A stretch of 64,000 nt of DNA from Candidula unifasciata (GCA_905116865.2 CAJHNH020002773.1:1176992-1240991), one strand, 5' to 3'; shown: positions 1 to 12,051, counted from the first letter of the stretch. The notes: generated by a model not told the origin, from the sequence alone. Translations and numbers: made by a program.

Positions 1-1085
1 ATAGAACATTTCATGAACCAAGCTATAGAACATTTCAAGAAGCAAGCTATAGAACATTTCAAGAAGCAAGCTATAGAACATTACATGAACCAAGCTATAG
101 AACATTTCATGAACCAAGCTATAGAACATTTCATGAACCAAGCTATAGAACATTTCATGAACCAAGCTATAGAACATTTCATGAACCAAGCTATAGAACA
201 TTTCATGAACGAAGCTATAGAACATTTCATGAACCAAGCTATAGAACATTTCAAGAAGCAAGCTATAGAACATTTCATGAACCAAGCTATAGAACATTTC
301 ATGAACCAAGCTATAGAACATTTCAAGAAGCAAGCTATAGAACATTTCAAGAAGCAAGCTATAGAACATTTCATGAACCAAGCTATAGAACATTTCATGA
401 ACCAAGCTATAGAACATTTCATGAACCAAGCTATAGAACATTTCATGAACCAAGCTATAGAACATTTCAAGAAGCAAGCTATAGAACATTTCAAGAAGCA
501 AGCTATAGAACATTACATGAACCAAGCTATAGAACATTTCATGAACCAAGCTATAGAACATTTCATGAACCAAGCTATAGAACATTTCATGAACCAAGCT
601 ATAGAACATTTCATGAACCAAGCTATAGAACATTTCATGAACGAAGCTATAGAACATTTCATGAACCAAGCTATAGAACATTTCAAGAAGCAAGCTATAG
701 AACATTTCATGAACCAAGCTATAGAACATTTCATGAACCAAGCTATAGAACATTTCAAGAAGCAAGCTATAGAACATTTCAAGAAGCAAGCTATAGAACA
801 TTTCATGAACCAAGCTATAGAACATTTCATGAACCAAGCTATAGAACATTTCATGAACCAAGCTATAGAACATTTCATGAACCAAGCTATAGAACATTTC
901 AAGAAGCAAGCTATAGAACATTTCATGAACGAAGCTATAAAACATAAACATTTCATGAACCAAGCTATAGAACATTACATGAACCAAGCTATAGAACATT
1001 ACATGAACCAGGCTATAGAACATAACATCAATCAAGCTATAGAACATCACATGAACAAAGCTATAAAACATTATAAAACCAAGCT
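1..1085. repeat. 24-bp minisatellite with 432-bp higher-order unit
   Basis: About 44 monomers of 24 bp with two main variants, carrying ATGAACCAAG or AAGAAGCAAG. The order of variants repeats every 18 monomers: for example the rare TTAC variant is at 81 and again at 513, 432 bp apart. Because 24 is a multiple of 3 and the monomer lacks stops, frames stay open on both strands (+ 13-1116; - 81-494 and 513-956). The last five or so monomers are degenerate. I read this as non-coding satellite DNA; the array starts before the window. Confidence 0.95.
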
Positions 1086-1254
1086 GCAGAACATTACAAG
1101 ACACGACATCAGATAAACATATCCAGATGTCAATCCTCTCTCATTTACATTTTTAAAACTTCAACATTAATGGCCCTTAATCAAATTTTGTTTACAATAA
1201 ATACAACAATTGTTCCTAAACTTAAACCCCAAAAAGAAAGCAGTCTTCTTTGGT

Positions 1255-1570
1255 TGCATGATGTTGACAGACACGATCAAAAATGAGGATATCAGGAAAG
1301 AAGTTGGGATGGAACCAGTGCTAAACTACACCGAAAGACGACAGATCAAAGTGTGTGGGCATGTGTCAAGATAACCAACAAATAGTGCACCACAGAGAGC
1401 CATGTCACTTAGACATAACGGAAGCAGGGTTAGAGGTCATCCACGGAGGTGAAGGATAGAGGGATTATCCAAGGCCGTAAATACCAGATTCTACATAGCA
1501 CATAACCAAAGGTCACACCCGATGTCTCTTCAAACCCTGAAAGGCAGAACAAGACTAGGGAAGAAGAAGA
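1255..1570 (+). mobile_element. LINE 3'-end (reverse transcriptase tail) fragment
   Basis: The broken + strand frame resembles the region after the reverse transcriptase domain of non-LTR elements: a basic Arg/Thr-rich stretch ending in a GAAGAAGAAG tract. It has several stops and is badly decayed. Confidence 0.45.
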
Positions 1571-1689
1571 AGATGTTACAGAGGCAGTGGAGAAGGCAGA
1601 GTTGTTAAGCTTTCTGCCGCGAGTTCTGAGGTTTGTGAGTTCAATCTGGTCCCTTCATAAGGACCCTTGTCAGTTTCAGGCAATCACTG

Positions 1690-2060
1690 TTACTCATTCA
1701 GTCCAAGGTATTTGTAACATTCTTCTCCAGAACCACATCTCAGTTGCCTCCAAACTCTTCTTAATTTGCTTGCTCACATTCCAAGATTCGCTGCCATACA
1801 ACAGAACGGGCTTGATACAGTATTTCAGCGCTTGTTTTCTGACGTTTAATAACAGTGATTTATTACATAAGATACTCATCTTCTGAAATGCTGCCTTTCC
1901 CTGGCCAGTTCTGCTCTTAACTTCTGTCACACATCGTCCATCTGATGTTATGAATGTTCCCAAATACTTGAATTTATTGACTTGGTTATGCACTTTCTTT
2001 TCTACGTCATATTTTGAAATTACCTTTTTCTTTGATATAACCATTGTTTCTGTTTTCTTG
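1690..2060 (-). mobile_element. Reverse transcriptase C-terminal fragment of a non-LTR element
   Basis: The minus frame reads NKFKYLGTFITSDGRC, then LLYGSESWNVSKQ and then MWFWRRMLQIPWTE. These are well-known blocks at the end of LINE reverse transcriptases. The catalytic YADD block is absent, so this is a 5'-truncated copy. Confidence 0.85.
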
Positions 2061-2068
2061 ACATTCTC

Positions 2069-2172
2069 TTCTTCTTTTTGTGTTCACCAGCTGTAAACTA
2101 CGGTGGAAAGTTCTGGTTGTTCATCCACTTTTGGACTGTGGTCCTGTTCAAAAACAGTCCCTTTTTTGCACC
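2069..2172 (-). mobile_element. SINE-GAA, 3' part
   Basis: Starts with CTTCTTCTTTTTGTGTTCACC and continues with the family body (TTCTGGTTGTTCATCCAC). Truncated after about 100 bp. Confidence 0.7.
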
Positions 2173-2429
2173 CTCTAGTATCCTTTCTATATCAGACGCA
2201 AATCAGGCATATTTTTACAGACCAGTTGGCAATCGACAAGTGAAATGGTCCACAACGCCCGCCTTTACTTCCCAGAATATTACTGTTGTGTGCAATCCGA
2301 AGATTGACACTGTTGACGACCGCTGATGAACATGAGATATGACGAGAGACACAACGTTACTTGCCGACAGAAGATTTGGACAGATGACAGTTACAAGAAA
2401 TGGTAGGAAGGGCAGAGGCTTGTATTGAT

Positions 2430-2650
2430 ATGTCCTGATGCCGCAGTTCGCAGGAGAGCAAAGTCTCTGAGCTCCATGTTGGAGGAAAGGAATTATGCTA
2501 TCGGTGTCCTGATGCCACAGTTTGCGGAAGAACAAAGTCTCTGAGCTCCATGTTGGAGGAAAGGAATTATCCTACCGCCGTCCTGATGCCGCAGTTCGGG
2601 ACGAGCAAAGTCTCTGAGCTCCATATTGGAGGAAAGTAATTATCCTACCA
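2430..2650. repeat. 74-bp tandem repeat, three copies
   Basis: TCCTGATGCC recurs at 2433, 2507 and 2581, followed each time by GCAAAGTCTCTGAGCTCCAT or a near match and a shared GGAGGAAAG block. Confidence 0.85.
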
Positions 2651-3274
2651 TTGTTGAGTACAGTGATTGTAACATATTCATTTCATGGACACACATTATA
2701 TCTGTGGAGAATTGTTGAATAAACGTATTGATATTGCCTGTCAGCGACGTGTTCTCAAATGTAAAAGTTTCAACAGTTGACCATGTTGGTGGCGTTTTTC
2801 TGCCTGTCGTTGGGTTTGACATTTGTTACCCCTAGAGTAATAAGTTACTTGGACTTAGTTCGGCAAGGACCTGGGACGACATTTCAACGGAATAATCTAT
2901 GCACAGAATATCGCCGTACAATTACCTCGTACGTATTTTAGACTGGGTCAACCTGGGCGCCCAGGACAGTTTTGAAAACCCGAAAAAAATGTCTCATTGC
3001 GGCTTCAATTTCTTTTTAGAATTCACTGGCTAAAAAGCGGTTGGCGCTGACATATATCAAATTCATGTAAGTGCACGTGCTTGAATTGTTTTTATAATGC
3101 AGATTGGATATTTTAAGAAACATAAAACATTGCATTGCCAAACTGTTTAGCAAAAGAATCATATTTTCTCATGAGAAAAAAAAACATTTGATGAATATTA
3201 TATTATAAACCCCAGACCTCACTTGAAACAATACATTTCAACCACACTGTCATTGGCCAGATTTTGCAACATTC
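2651..3274. other. No recognisable feature
   Basis: AT-rich sequence with stops in all frames. I see no gene, RNA or repeat that I can name. Confidence 0.5.
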
Positions 3275-3420
3275 TTAACTCTTTGAGTCCCAGGTGGTTC
3301 AGCATCAAAGGCCCAAGGGGTAGTCAAGAGAGAGGTAAAATTGGCGCATCATGCGTTCACTGGGCCTCTAGGTAGGAATCTATGAATGTATGATGCGTTC
3401 CTTGGGACTCAAAGAGTTAA
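3275..3420. mobile_element. MITE-TTAA copy 1
   Basis: 146 bp bounded by TTAACTCTTTGAGTCCCA and its inverse TGGGACTCAAAGAGTTAA. No coding capacity. Three other copies are in the window. The TTAA at both ends fits TTAA-targeting DNA transposons. Confidence 0.85.
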
Positions 3421-3806
3421 GTCTCCACATAAGTTCTCCACACGTGCAAATCACAGCATGTTTTTAAAAGTCAATGTGAAAAAAATTACGGATCACTGGC
3501 CAGATATTTTAACATTTTCAAGCTATATGTAGATTATTTTAGAATTCTTTAAAAGTGCAAAAAATAAAATAACTGTAAAATATTGCAAGTCGATGTAATA
3601 AAACAGCGTTATTCTAACTATCAAATATAAACATTTAACATCCAAAACTCATTAAATAGTATCTAACATACTTACATTTGTAACAATTAGCAATTAGGTT
3701 AACATAATTTAACTACAATTAATAAAGCTATAAAGTGTGACGCAACAGAACTATGTCTGTGCACATTTCTAATTTAGACAAAATAATGTTAATAAAGTTA
3801 CATTTG
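3421..3806. other. AT-rich sequence without recognised feature
   Basis: Low-complexity AT-rich DNA leading into the 29-bp array. I see no gene. Confidence 0.5.
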
Positions 3807-4063
3807 CAAGTTACAACATTTGCAGTGATAACTATCAAGTTACAACATTTGCAACTGTAACTATCAAGTTACAACATTTGCAATGATAAGTATCAAGTTA
3901 CAACATTTGCAACTGTAACTATCAAGTTACAAGATTTGCAACGATAACAATCAAGTTACAACATTTGCAACTGTAACTATCAAGTTACAACATTTGCAAT
4001 GATAACTATCAAGTTACAACATTTGCAACTGTAACTATCAAGTTACAACATTTGCAATGATCA
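3807..4063. repeat. 29-bp tandem array in alternating dimers
   Basis: Nearly nine units with an exact 29-bp period (CAAG starts at 3807 and again at 4039, eight periods on). Two unit types alternate, ending GATAACTAT-like and CTGTAACTAT, so the true unit is a 58-bp dimer. Confidence 0.92.
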
Positions 4064-4212
4064 GTGACTCTTCAACACTTGAAATTATTAAAGTCTGCAA
4101 CACATTCCACAATTTAATGTTCTACATAACAAAAGTGTCTACATTTCAATAACATTCTACGGAATTTGTCTAAACATCAGTTGCATTTTATGTAGTTCCG
4201 AGTCTCTGCAAT

Positions 4213-4797
4213 TCTATAGAATATTTATGAATGCCACTGTAGATCTATAAAATATTTATGAAAGAAGCCACCGTGAATCTATGAAATATTTATGAATGCC
4301 ACTGTGAATCTATAAATATTTATGAATGCCACTGCGAATCTATGAAATATTTATGAATGCCACTGTGAATCTATAAATATTTATGAATGCCACTGTGAAT
4401 CTATAAATATTCCTAAACACCACTGTGAATATAAATATTTATGGAATGCCCATTTAAATCTATAAATATTTATGGAATGCCACTGTGAATCTAGAAAATT
4501 TCTGGAATGTCACTGTGAATCTATAAATATTTATGAATGTCACTGTGAATCTATAAATATTTATGAATGCCACTGTGAATCTATAAATATTTATGAATGC
4601 CACTGTGAATATATAAATATTTATGAATGCCACTGTGAATCTATAAATATTTATGGAAAGCCACTGTGAATCTATAAATATCTATGAATGCCACTGTAAA
4701 TCTATAAATATCTATGAATGCCACTGTGAACCTATAAATATCTATGAATGCCACTGTGAATCTATAAATATTTATGAATGCCACTGGGAATCTATAA
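4213..4797. repeat. 30-bp tandem array
   Basis: About 19 units containing AATATTTATGAATGCCACTG with scattered substitutions and a few small indels. The multiple-of-3 period keeps frames open on both strands; I do not regard these as genes. Confidence 0.93.
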
Positions 4798-5099
4798 AAA
4801 ATAGTTATGACTTTCACTTCCCCACTCTGGAATATTTTGGAATCACAACCTTTCACAGGTTATTTCTGAATGTCATTACCGTTCTACAAAATATTTATGA
4901 ATACCACTAACTAAAACACTGAAATATTAAACATAAAAATAAATATACTGAAATGGAAGAAATAAAACTTAAAACATAAAAATATAAAACCAGGACGTAA
5001 TTCCTCTTCAGCCGCATGCTTCTCAAAATAACAATCATTCTACAAAATATTTACGAATATCATCATCATTACCATCATGTGTCATGTCATTGAATGTTG

Positions 5100-5560
5100 A
5101 ATTAAGAATCGACATCACAGCACTCGGGACACTCCCTTAAGTGCTCAGTCCCCATCTTCAGCAGCCAGCGAAGAGTTCCAATTCCAATGGCACCAGTAGC
5201 CGTCTGATTGTATATCCACCTCATCCTTACCCTGAGCATCGGCCAGATCCCCTGGTAACTCCTCGCAGCGCGATTCTCCTCTGACTGCAATGATCTGTCT
5301 GCGCCTCCTCACTGTTCATGCGTTCCCAAAGGGTCTTCCCATTGTTTAGCTTGTCATACATCCATTCACCACCAAGTGGTGCAGAGCCGGCCAGTAAATG
5401 CGCCTGCACATTTCCAGTCACACTGGAATTACCTGGAGAAAATATCCAAAGGATGCTAACTACCGGGGACCCCTGAAGGGATGCTTGCCACTCTGCATGA
5501 AGCATGCCTGTCTTTACCTTTCTCAACACGCTCTGTGAGTCAGTTCCAGTCATGCCATTA
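5100..5560 (-). mobile_element. RNH-LINE 3' end (RNase H fragment)
   Basis: The minus frames, joined by a frameshift, carry LAGSAPLGGEWMYDKL and LRWLLKMGTEH…ECPECCDVDS. This is the family's terminal RNase H plus Cys-rich end. The stop codon abuts the 3' tail. Confidence 0.8.
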
Positions 5561-5879
5561 ACTCATGTTTCGCAATCACCAGAATCACAGATCAGGTCAC
5601 TGTTCTTGTCTCCCTGTGCATTTGGCTAAGCCATCCAGGCATAAATTCCTTTGCTTTCCTCTTGTCCGCTTTCCTTCTGTCTCGCCAGTTGCTACCAAGT
5701 TCTCAAGTTAACTGCTCCTTAAAACATGTCTGAAAAAACAACTGTTATGTCAAAAAGAGAACTGCTGCGCATGTTTTTCTATCACTCCACAATATGTCTC
5801 CAATTCTCCACTGCTTTTCTGAATATCCCTTCTATTTTACTATCATATTTCAGAGGAGACTTCCACTTTACAGAATTCC
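5561..5879. other. Unassigned intergenic sequence
   Basis: No gene or repeat family that I can name. Confidence 0.4.
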
Positions 5880-6159
5880 CTGTGTGTATTCCGAGCCCCA
5901 TTGTTGGGGGAAAACAAGTATAGACCCACTGCCTTCCCCACAAGCATGTCGTAAGAGTCGATTAACTGGGGGTTTTCTTCGATGTCGGAGTAAATCTGCC
6001 TGAGAGGCAAGGAACCAACAGTCTGCATACAAATAAGTCAGATCTGTAAAACGGATGTGCACGCAACACTCAGGTTCTGGAACAAGTCTAAAGTCCAGAA
6101 GTGGATGAATCACCAGAACTTTCTGCCGAAGTTTACAGCCTGTGAACACGAAGAAGAAT
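5880..6159 (+). mobile_element. SINE-GAA, near full length
   Basis: Runs from GTGTGTATTCCGAGCCCC, through CATGTCGTAAGAGTCGATTA and CTGCCTGAGAGGCAAGGAAC, to the tail CACGAAGAAGAAT. One of the clearest body copies. Confidence 0.8.
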
Positions 6160-7064
6160 CTTATGGAATGTTTTTTAGTTTTAACCTTAATTTCACTCCA
6201 AGAAACATCAACCACGACGTCTACCGATCTACGACAAATAACTGCTTCATAAAGAAACAAACAGTCAACAGAATCCAGTTTTGCTCAGAAACATATTGTC
6301 ATGGAAGATCTTGGCAAATATTTAAAATAAAAAAACTGTCAACAACGACCTACAAAAACAAAAACAAAAGGGCAGTCTGAAATGATTATATAAATACACC
6401 CACTCATACCTCAATTCAACAGCAAAAAATGGCGAAAATGTCTATTTGATATTGCTGATTGTTCACAGAACCAAAACGGTGTCTGCAGCCACTAATATCA
6501 ACAAACAGAAGAGGAGTAATATGCACACCTCACAGATACCTCAATTTTTTTTTGTGTTTAGATCAACTCAAGCTTTTGTTGTATAGTTAAATTTTACCTT
6601 TTTTTAAAAATTAAAATAAAAAGTTTAACCCCTCTGACATAGCTATTAAATAGTTTGAGTAATTATCACTATTATATTACAATAATTATAAATTCAGAAA
6701 ATATGTTGCATCAATCCTTTCATTCCGAGACTCCCCAAAACTGACACTTGCCACTGATACCATTTCCCAATGAAAGCCGCTTTCCCGACTCATTAAAGAA
6801 ACATGTCTATGAGACGCCTAACTAACAGAATTTACTGCATCTGTACAAACATACAGCATGCTAGGAGATAGCAAATATACTAAAAATAGAAAAGGGGGAT
6901 GGAGGCGGTGTCCTTTCAGCAAATGGTTTTATTTATAGACATTTCTAAGTCATATTTTGTCCACGCTAGCAGTAACAGTGTAACCAGGTCATAGGGTCAA
7001 GTGAAACTGTAATTAGTTTACATACAAGGGTATCTGGCCGACGTTAAGACACTCAGGGAAAAGG
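6160..7064. other. Unassigned intergenic sequence
   Basis: AT-rich, with short open frames that look like chance. I see nothing to annotate. Confidence 0.5.
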
Positions 7065-7192
7065 CGAGACGGATATATAATCAGACAGTTACTGGTACCA
7101 TCAGAATTTAAACTCTTCACTTGCTGCTGAAGATGGGGACGGAGTGCTTATGGGGGTGTCCCGAATGCTGTGATGTTGATTCTTAATTCAAC
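7065..7192 (+). mobile_element. RNH-LINE 3' terminal fragment
   Basis: Contains TTGCTGCTGAAGATGGGGAC and GCTGTGATGTTGATTCTTAA, the family's last codons, stop and tail. Confidence 0.75.
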
Positions 7193-7959
7193 ATTCATTC
7201 AATTAGTTGCCAGCCCCCATGAGTTATAAGCCAGTTGTTTCTATACTGCATTCGTTTTTATGAATTACCCCGCTTACTCTGTATATTTCTTGTTCGTATT
7301 TTGGATGAAAAATCTATTTTGTGTGACTTTTCTGTGCCATGTGTAAAATAGTTGTTTTTCTGACCTTTTTTATTATTTTTGGGGGGGGGGGGGGGGGGGA
7401 TATGTGGAAAAATGTGTGGAAAGTACGAGAGCTTTTTTTTTTTTTTTAGGTCAACGGGGTGAAAGGGTAAAGGTACCTTTGGCAGTCCCCACTTGTGTAA
7501 ACAAAATGCAAGCCTGTGCCAACAACTACTGTTCAGCATTGCCAGCCACAACTCTGCCCAAGCTGTGCTTAAAACTGTCAGAAATATCTCGGCTGCCGCA
7601 GATTTCATCTGTTGTTACTGATATCCACTAACTAGGTTCCATAGAAGCTGAGGTAAGCATGCAGCAGCACAAGTGTAAACAAACCAGTTCATACAGCAAC
7701 CCCGTGTTGTGCTTGGAAATCTGCACCAACAACAAACATCACAACAAGGACTGCTCAATCATGATTGCATCGAAACCTTCTGGGGGTGTGTGGTAGAACT
7801 TGTCAAACTGTACATCCAGAACTGCACAGTTATCAACTGTCAAAAGATGGCAATAGAGCAAATTGTGAAACTCTTCCAGATATTCATTTCAAACAAATTA
7901 CTGAAAATTGTCTTTAAAAAATCTCAAGTTTGGACTCTCTTTATGCTAGCAATATGTAA
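7193..7959. other. Unassigned sequence with an 18-20 nt G run
   Basis: Contains a G homopolymer at about 7381-7399 and a T run at about 7433-7447. No gene recognised. Confidence 0.4.
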
Positions 7960-8162
7960 CTATTCTAAAAGATCTGAACATCAAGAAAGACTATCTAATA
8001 AACAGTATCTTGTCTCAAAAGCTGAAATATATTGGCCACATCAAGAGCCACAGCGGATTGGAAAAAGTAATTTCAGAAGGCACGGTACCTGGAAGGAGGG
8101 GCAGGGGTCGACCAATTCGAAAATGGTTACAGGATATAAGTGACTCCTTGGATATTGGAAGA
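7960..8162 (+). mobile_element. LINE 3'-end fragment (RRGRGRPxRxW family)
   Basis: Decayed copy of the sequence seen better at 27370 and 45900: AGATCTGAACATCAAGAAAG, a SQKLKYIGHIKSHSGL-like reading, then the Gly/Arg-rich segment. Confidence 0.7.
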
Positions 8163-8275
8163 CAAACTACTTGAGTTGAGTCAAGAATTGACATCACATC
8201 ACTTAGGGCATTCCCATGCATGCTCCGTCCTTTTTTCAGCAGCCAGCACAGAGTTCCAATACAAGACAAACTGCT
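8163..8275 (-). mobile_element. RNH-LINE 3' terminal fragment
   Basis: Begins with the tail TTGAGTTGAGTCAAGAATTG, then the antisense of the CDVDS stop region. Confidence 0.7.
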
Positions 8276-8394
8276 TGTTGCTGTGCTAAGGCGGTTCTCT
8301 GAATTACTAATATAATAAACTTAATTAGATTTTCTCTAGCCCTGTTCTGCCTTTCAAAATCAGGTCAGAGACAAGGCAGCCTGTGAGAGCATGG

Positions 8395-8520
8395 GTAAAG
8401 GTAAAAAGTTAAAGTCGGGAGATGTGAACCAGCATCATTGCACACGGTTATAAACCATAAGTGCTCTGCCACCTGTACAGACAGCTGATATGAGCCTGGG
8501 TATGTGCTGCGCAGATGCTG
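8395..8520 (-). mobile_element. SINE-B fragment
   Basis: Shares GTAAAGGTAAA, GGGAGATGTGAACCAGC and ACCATAAGTGCTCTGCCACC with the longer copies at 14235 and 25301. The tRNA-like head is missing. Confidence 0.65.
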
Positions 8521-8809
8521 GTATTTAAGGCTGATACTTCGTCTATCCATCACTTGCATGGTAGACCTCTAGTTCTGCTTCCTTGTCTCCAAGTGACAGG
8601 GCTCTCTGTCTTGACACATGTCCAAACCATTTTGATCTGTTGTCTCTTGATGTAGTTTAGTACTTAATTAATTGGCAGTTTATTATATTTTCGTGTTCTT
8701 TTCTTCTGCAGCGTTCCGAGCCATTGAGGTTCATTGCTGCAGATATCACCCGCCTCTGTTCATCTCTCTGGCTGACTTTCTCTTTCCAGTTGGGGACACC
8801 AAGTGTTTG

Positions 8810-8945
8810 CAGGTCTGTCTGGATTTCACCTTTCCATCGTCTTCTTGGTCTGCCTCGTGGTCTACGACCATTCAGGTTCCTTTAGGTGCACAGTTTTTAC
8901 CTCTCTGTCATCTGACATTTTCTCAATATGCCCAGCCAGTTAGAT
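8810..8945 (-). mobile_element. LINE 3'-end fragment shared with 32985
   Basis: CATCGTCTTCTTGGTCTGCC and CTCTCTGTCATCTGACATTT match the inverse of 32985-33105. Part of a longer (8560-9125) decayed LINE region. Confidence 0.7.
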
Positions 8946-9154
8946 TTTGCATTTCTAAACCTTTTATTCATCCCGTAAACCATTCTAACATGCATCTCAT
9001 TCTTCTACACACACTCTCATTCTTCTTCTGTTTGATCTCATATGATGTTAAACCTTTCATCCCGAGAAGAAAAGAAACTGACATTTCTGGTCAGCTCCTT
9101 TTCCCCTTAAATGCCACTTTTCTGACTTGAGTATAGTGAGTGACCTGTTTACAA

Positions 9155-9550
9155 GTTGTTGAGTTGAGTTGAGTCAAGAATTGACATCACAGCACTCGGG
9201 GCATTCCCATGCATTCTCCACCCTCATCTTCAGCAGCAAGTGCAGAGTTCCAGTACTGATGGTATCGGTCAAAATCTGGTTAAATGTCCATCTTGCCTTT
9301 CCTCTAAGTGTAGTGAGCCGGCCAGACCCTCTGGTTACACCCAGGTGTCTCATTCTCTCCAGGTCACAATAATCTTCTTTCTCTACTGATTCCGTTGCTA
9401 GTTCCCAAAGGACTTTGACCACATTTGCCTTGTCATGTATTAATTCACCACCCAGTGGTGCGGATCCAGCCAATCTGTCTGCCTGTTCATTACCCACCAC
9501 ACTGACATAGCCTGGATAAAAAGATCCAAAGTATGCTCACCACCCGTGAT
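9155..9550 (-). mobile_element. RNH-LINE RNase H fragment with TTGAG tail
   Basis: An open minus frame reads VGNEQADRLAGSAPLGGEL, then CDLERMRHLGVTRGSGRL and ends CPECCDVNS. The tail is (TTGAG)3 followed by TCAAGAATTGACATC. NEQADRLA holds the last catalytic Asp of RNase H. The front of the domain is missing. Confidence 0.85.
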
Positions 9551-10860
9551 TTTTCCAGGGTTTACAAGACGCATAGTTAATGCTACTGGCTGAGTTTGTG
9601 CCTGTGCAAAAGTTAAGGAGGTCAGGCCAGGGGCAGCTTCAGCAGAAAGGCCAAACAGGTCTACGGAACTTCTCGTTTTGGTAGGCCGGTCCATGGCCTG
9701 TCTGTATTCACCATTGTTATCCAGTAAATTTATACAGAAATTAAACTAGTTTAATTTACTTGTAAAGCCAAGCTGACATCAAGATTTTCTCGTGGGTCTA
9801 AGTGATAGAGATTATCAGGATCACAGCAAGGGTTACCCAATAGATAAATTTTGTAGGTCTGGGAAACTAGGTCTGGGAAACTGTATTCTATTTAATACTT
9901 CACCATGTTCATGTTTACTAAATACTCCTTTCATATATCTTTATATATTTAGAAAGATAATTTGCAGAGGCAGATAAATACATTTTTTTTAAAACAAATT
10001 AAGGACTTCCGGCCAATATGGAAGAATGGCTTGGCAGTTTGTTTAGCTTCGAAGTTATTTTTGCTTCCGACAGTGCTTTGCTAATGCAGTTTCCACATAA
10101 GGACAGTAGGCTACAGTTTCGCTGCCTGAGCAACTAAGATTAGTGCTTGGTTGCAGCGCTGTGAGTTGTGTTTTACTATGTAATGCCTTTCATTTGCTCA
10201 GCTGTTGTGTCATTTTGTTCAATATGGCCGGTGTCCGGTTTATGTGTGAGCTGGTGAAATACCTTATGCAAGAATTCTATGTGTGTATAGTAACCAACTT
10301 ATCGTGCCCAACTACTTCCATCAACAACAAACTGCATTTCTGGTGACGATTGTTGGCTTTGGCACCTCCAGCAACTGAAATTTGCATTTACTGTGTACAC
10401 ATATTTCTGGATTGTTCCGTTACTAGTTGTTTTTAAGATGCGACAGTGAGGGACATTTCATTTGATTTTCACTGGCACAGGAACGGAGCAAGTATGGGGA
10501 AAACCCGATTGCGGTAATGTTGAAACCTCTAATAACTAACTAACTTTACAAATTAATTAGTGACCAGTGTAAAAAGTTGTTTTTACTTATTTTTCAGGAA
10601 TTCTAACGGAGTTATGACCTTTTTTTTTATTTAAGAGTTCCTATAAGAGTTAATGACGATAACAAAGAAACGTACCATAAAAAGCTGGATAAACTGTCCC
10701 CTTGATTCCGGTAAATGGAATATTTAAGGGACTTCCATTGCGAAAGAAATTCAGCTCAATGTGGTCGTAAGTCAAACCCTGTGGGCAAATATGAAATATT
10801 TTTTTTTTTTTAAACATACAGAAAAGACATCAATCATTTTAGGCAGACCAACAGGTGCTC
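9551..10860. other. Unassigned sequence; possible LTR-like piece
   Basis: No gene recognised. About 10000-10350 ends in a TTTCTGGTGACGATTG stretch that resembles an LTR end followed by a primer-binding site, but I found no partner LTR or coding region. Confidence 0.25.
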
Positions 10861-10867
10861 AGTCTCT

Positions 10868-11000
10868 CTGATGCCTCATTTTTGGGGGCGAAATGAGAAG
10901 AGACCCGTTGCCTATATAACAAGCATGTCAAAAATGGTGACTAATCAAAGTTTCCTGTGTTGGACTGAAAGTTGCGGATACCGCAGTATAGCTGTCAATC
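10868..11000 (+). mobile_element. SINE-GAA, degenerate 5' part
   Basis: Weak match to the family body: GGGGGCGAAATGAGAAGAGA, then ACAAGCATGTC. Confidence 0.45.
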
Positions 11001-11112
11001 AAAAACAATGTACCAACCGCCAATTTAAGGGTGAATTAAGAAGCAGAAGAAAAAAGAAGTTTTAGATGTTGGAGGGTAGAAAAAAGCAGAAGAAAAAAAA
11101 AGAAGCTTTAGA

Positions 11113-11117
11113 TGTGT

Positions 11118-11148
<31 letters not shown>

Positions 11149-11152
11149 GGGG
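11113..11152. repeat. (GT)n followed by a run of about 21 G
   Basis: Simple sequence: about nine GT dinucleotides then a G homopolymer. Length is likely to be unreliable in an assembly. Confidence 0.9.
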
Positions 11153-11289
11153 GTAGAGAGCGTTCTGTGGATCTTTTATACAGGTACCAAGTTTTGAAGT
11201 GATGCTTCATCATCATCATCCTACTATGCTATTAAACATCACAATGGGCTCACAGTCTAGTCGTCCATTCCATTCTATGAATGAAATTT

Positions 11290-11462
11290 TCTTCTTAGCG
11301 TTCACCAGCTGTAAGCTCTGGTGGAAAGTTCTGGTTGTTCATCCACTTCTGTCTTTTCCAGAACCTAAGTTTCACGTACACATCCATTTAGCAGATATGT
11401 CTTATTTATGTATATGCAGAGTGTTGGTTCCTCGTCCTCTAAGGCAGATGCACTAATTAGCC
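11290..11462 (-). mobile_element. SINE-GAA, 3' half
   Basis: TTCTTCTTAGCGTTCACCAG through GTTGGTTCCTCG and CAGATGCAC; ends mid-body. Confidence 0.7.
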
Positions 11463-11599
11463 GGCTTTTAGGACACGCTTGTCGGGGCAGGGCATTATTT
11501 TTGTCTGTATTGGAGCTCTGCGTTGGCTGCTGAAACTGGAGCTGGAGCGTTCATGGAAATACTGGAGTGCTGTAATGTTGCTTTTTTAATGTGCATAAA

Positions 11600-12020
11600 T
11601 TAGAAAACAAGAAAAAAAAACCAGAAGAGATCGAGTGAGAAACAATGTGATTACAAGAACTATTGGAACCATACCCATCGTTAAATTTATTGAGAAGCAA
11701 AGAATGAAATGGTTTTGGTCACCTAATGAGAATGGAACCAACGATGCCAGCATCAAGAGCATACAACATGAAAATCGAAACACCAAGAGGCAGGGGAAGA
11801 CCAAGAAGAAGATGGATTGAAGGAGTCACGGACAACTTGAGACTTCATAACATCACGGCATATGAAGCGACTGAGCGCGCCCTGGCTCGGTTGCCAATCA
11901 TCTGATAGACTGCGACGCCTAGCGGCACAAGCAGATTTTGACAAAAGAAGAAAAGAAGAATTAGAAAACAAAGATGACCTTCTGTACAGAGATTGTATTT
12001 TTTCCCTTAAAAAGTGCATA
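11600..12020 (+). mobile_element. LINE 3'-end fragment
   Basis: Frames read RNNVITRTIGTIPIVKFIEK, then WFWSPNENGTND and a basic RGRPRRRW-like stretch followed by EGVTDNLRLHNITAYEA. This is the typical post-RT tail of a non-LTR element, frameshifted. Confidence 0.65.
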
Positions 12021-12051
12021 ACATGCTAGAATGAAAACTAGGAAATTGTCG

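Noticed and set aside
13..1116. 367-aa open frame of MNQAIEHF repeats and minus-strand counterparts
   Set aside because: Pure 24-bp minisatellite, open on both strands only because the period is a multiple of 3. No splice sites, promoter or unique sequence supports a gene.
4472..4910. ECHCESINIY-repeat open frames that look Cys-rich and secreted-like
   Set aside because: 30-bp tandem array read in frame; degenerate units and no signal peptide or exon structure.
10000..10350. Possible LTR with primer-binding site (TGGTGACGA)
   Set aside because: No second LTR, no polypurine tract and no gag or pol frames nearby. The resemblance is too short to rely on.
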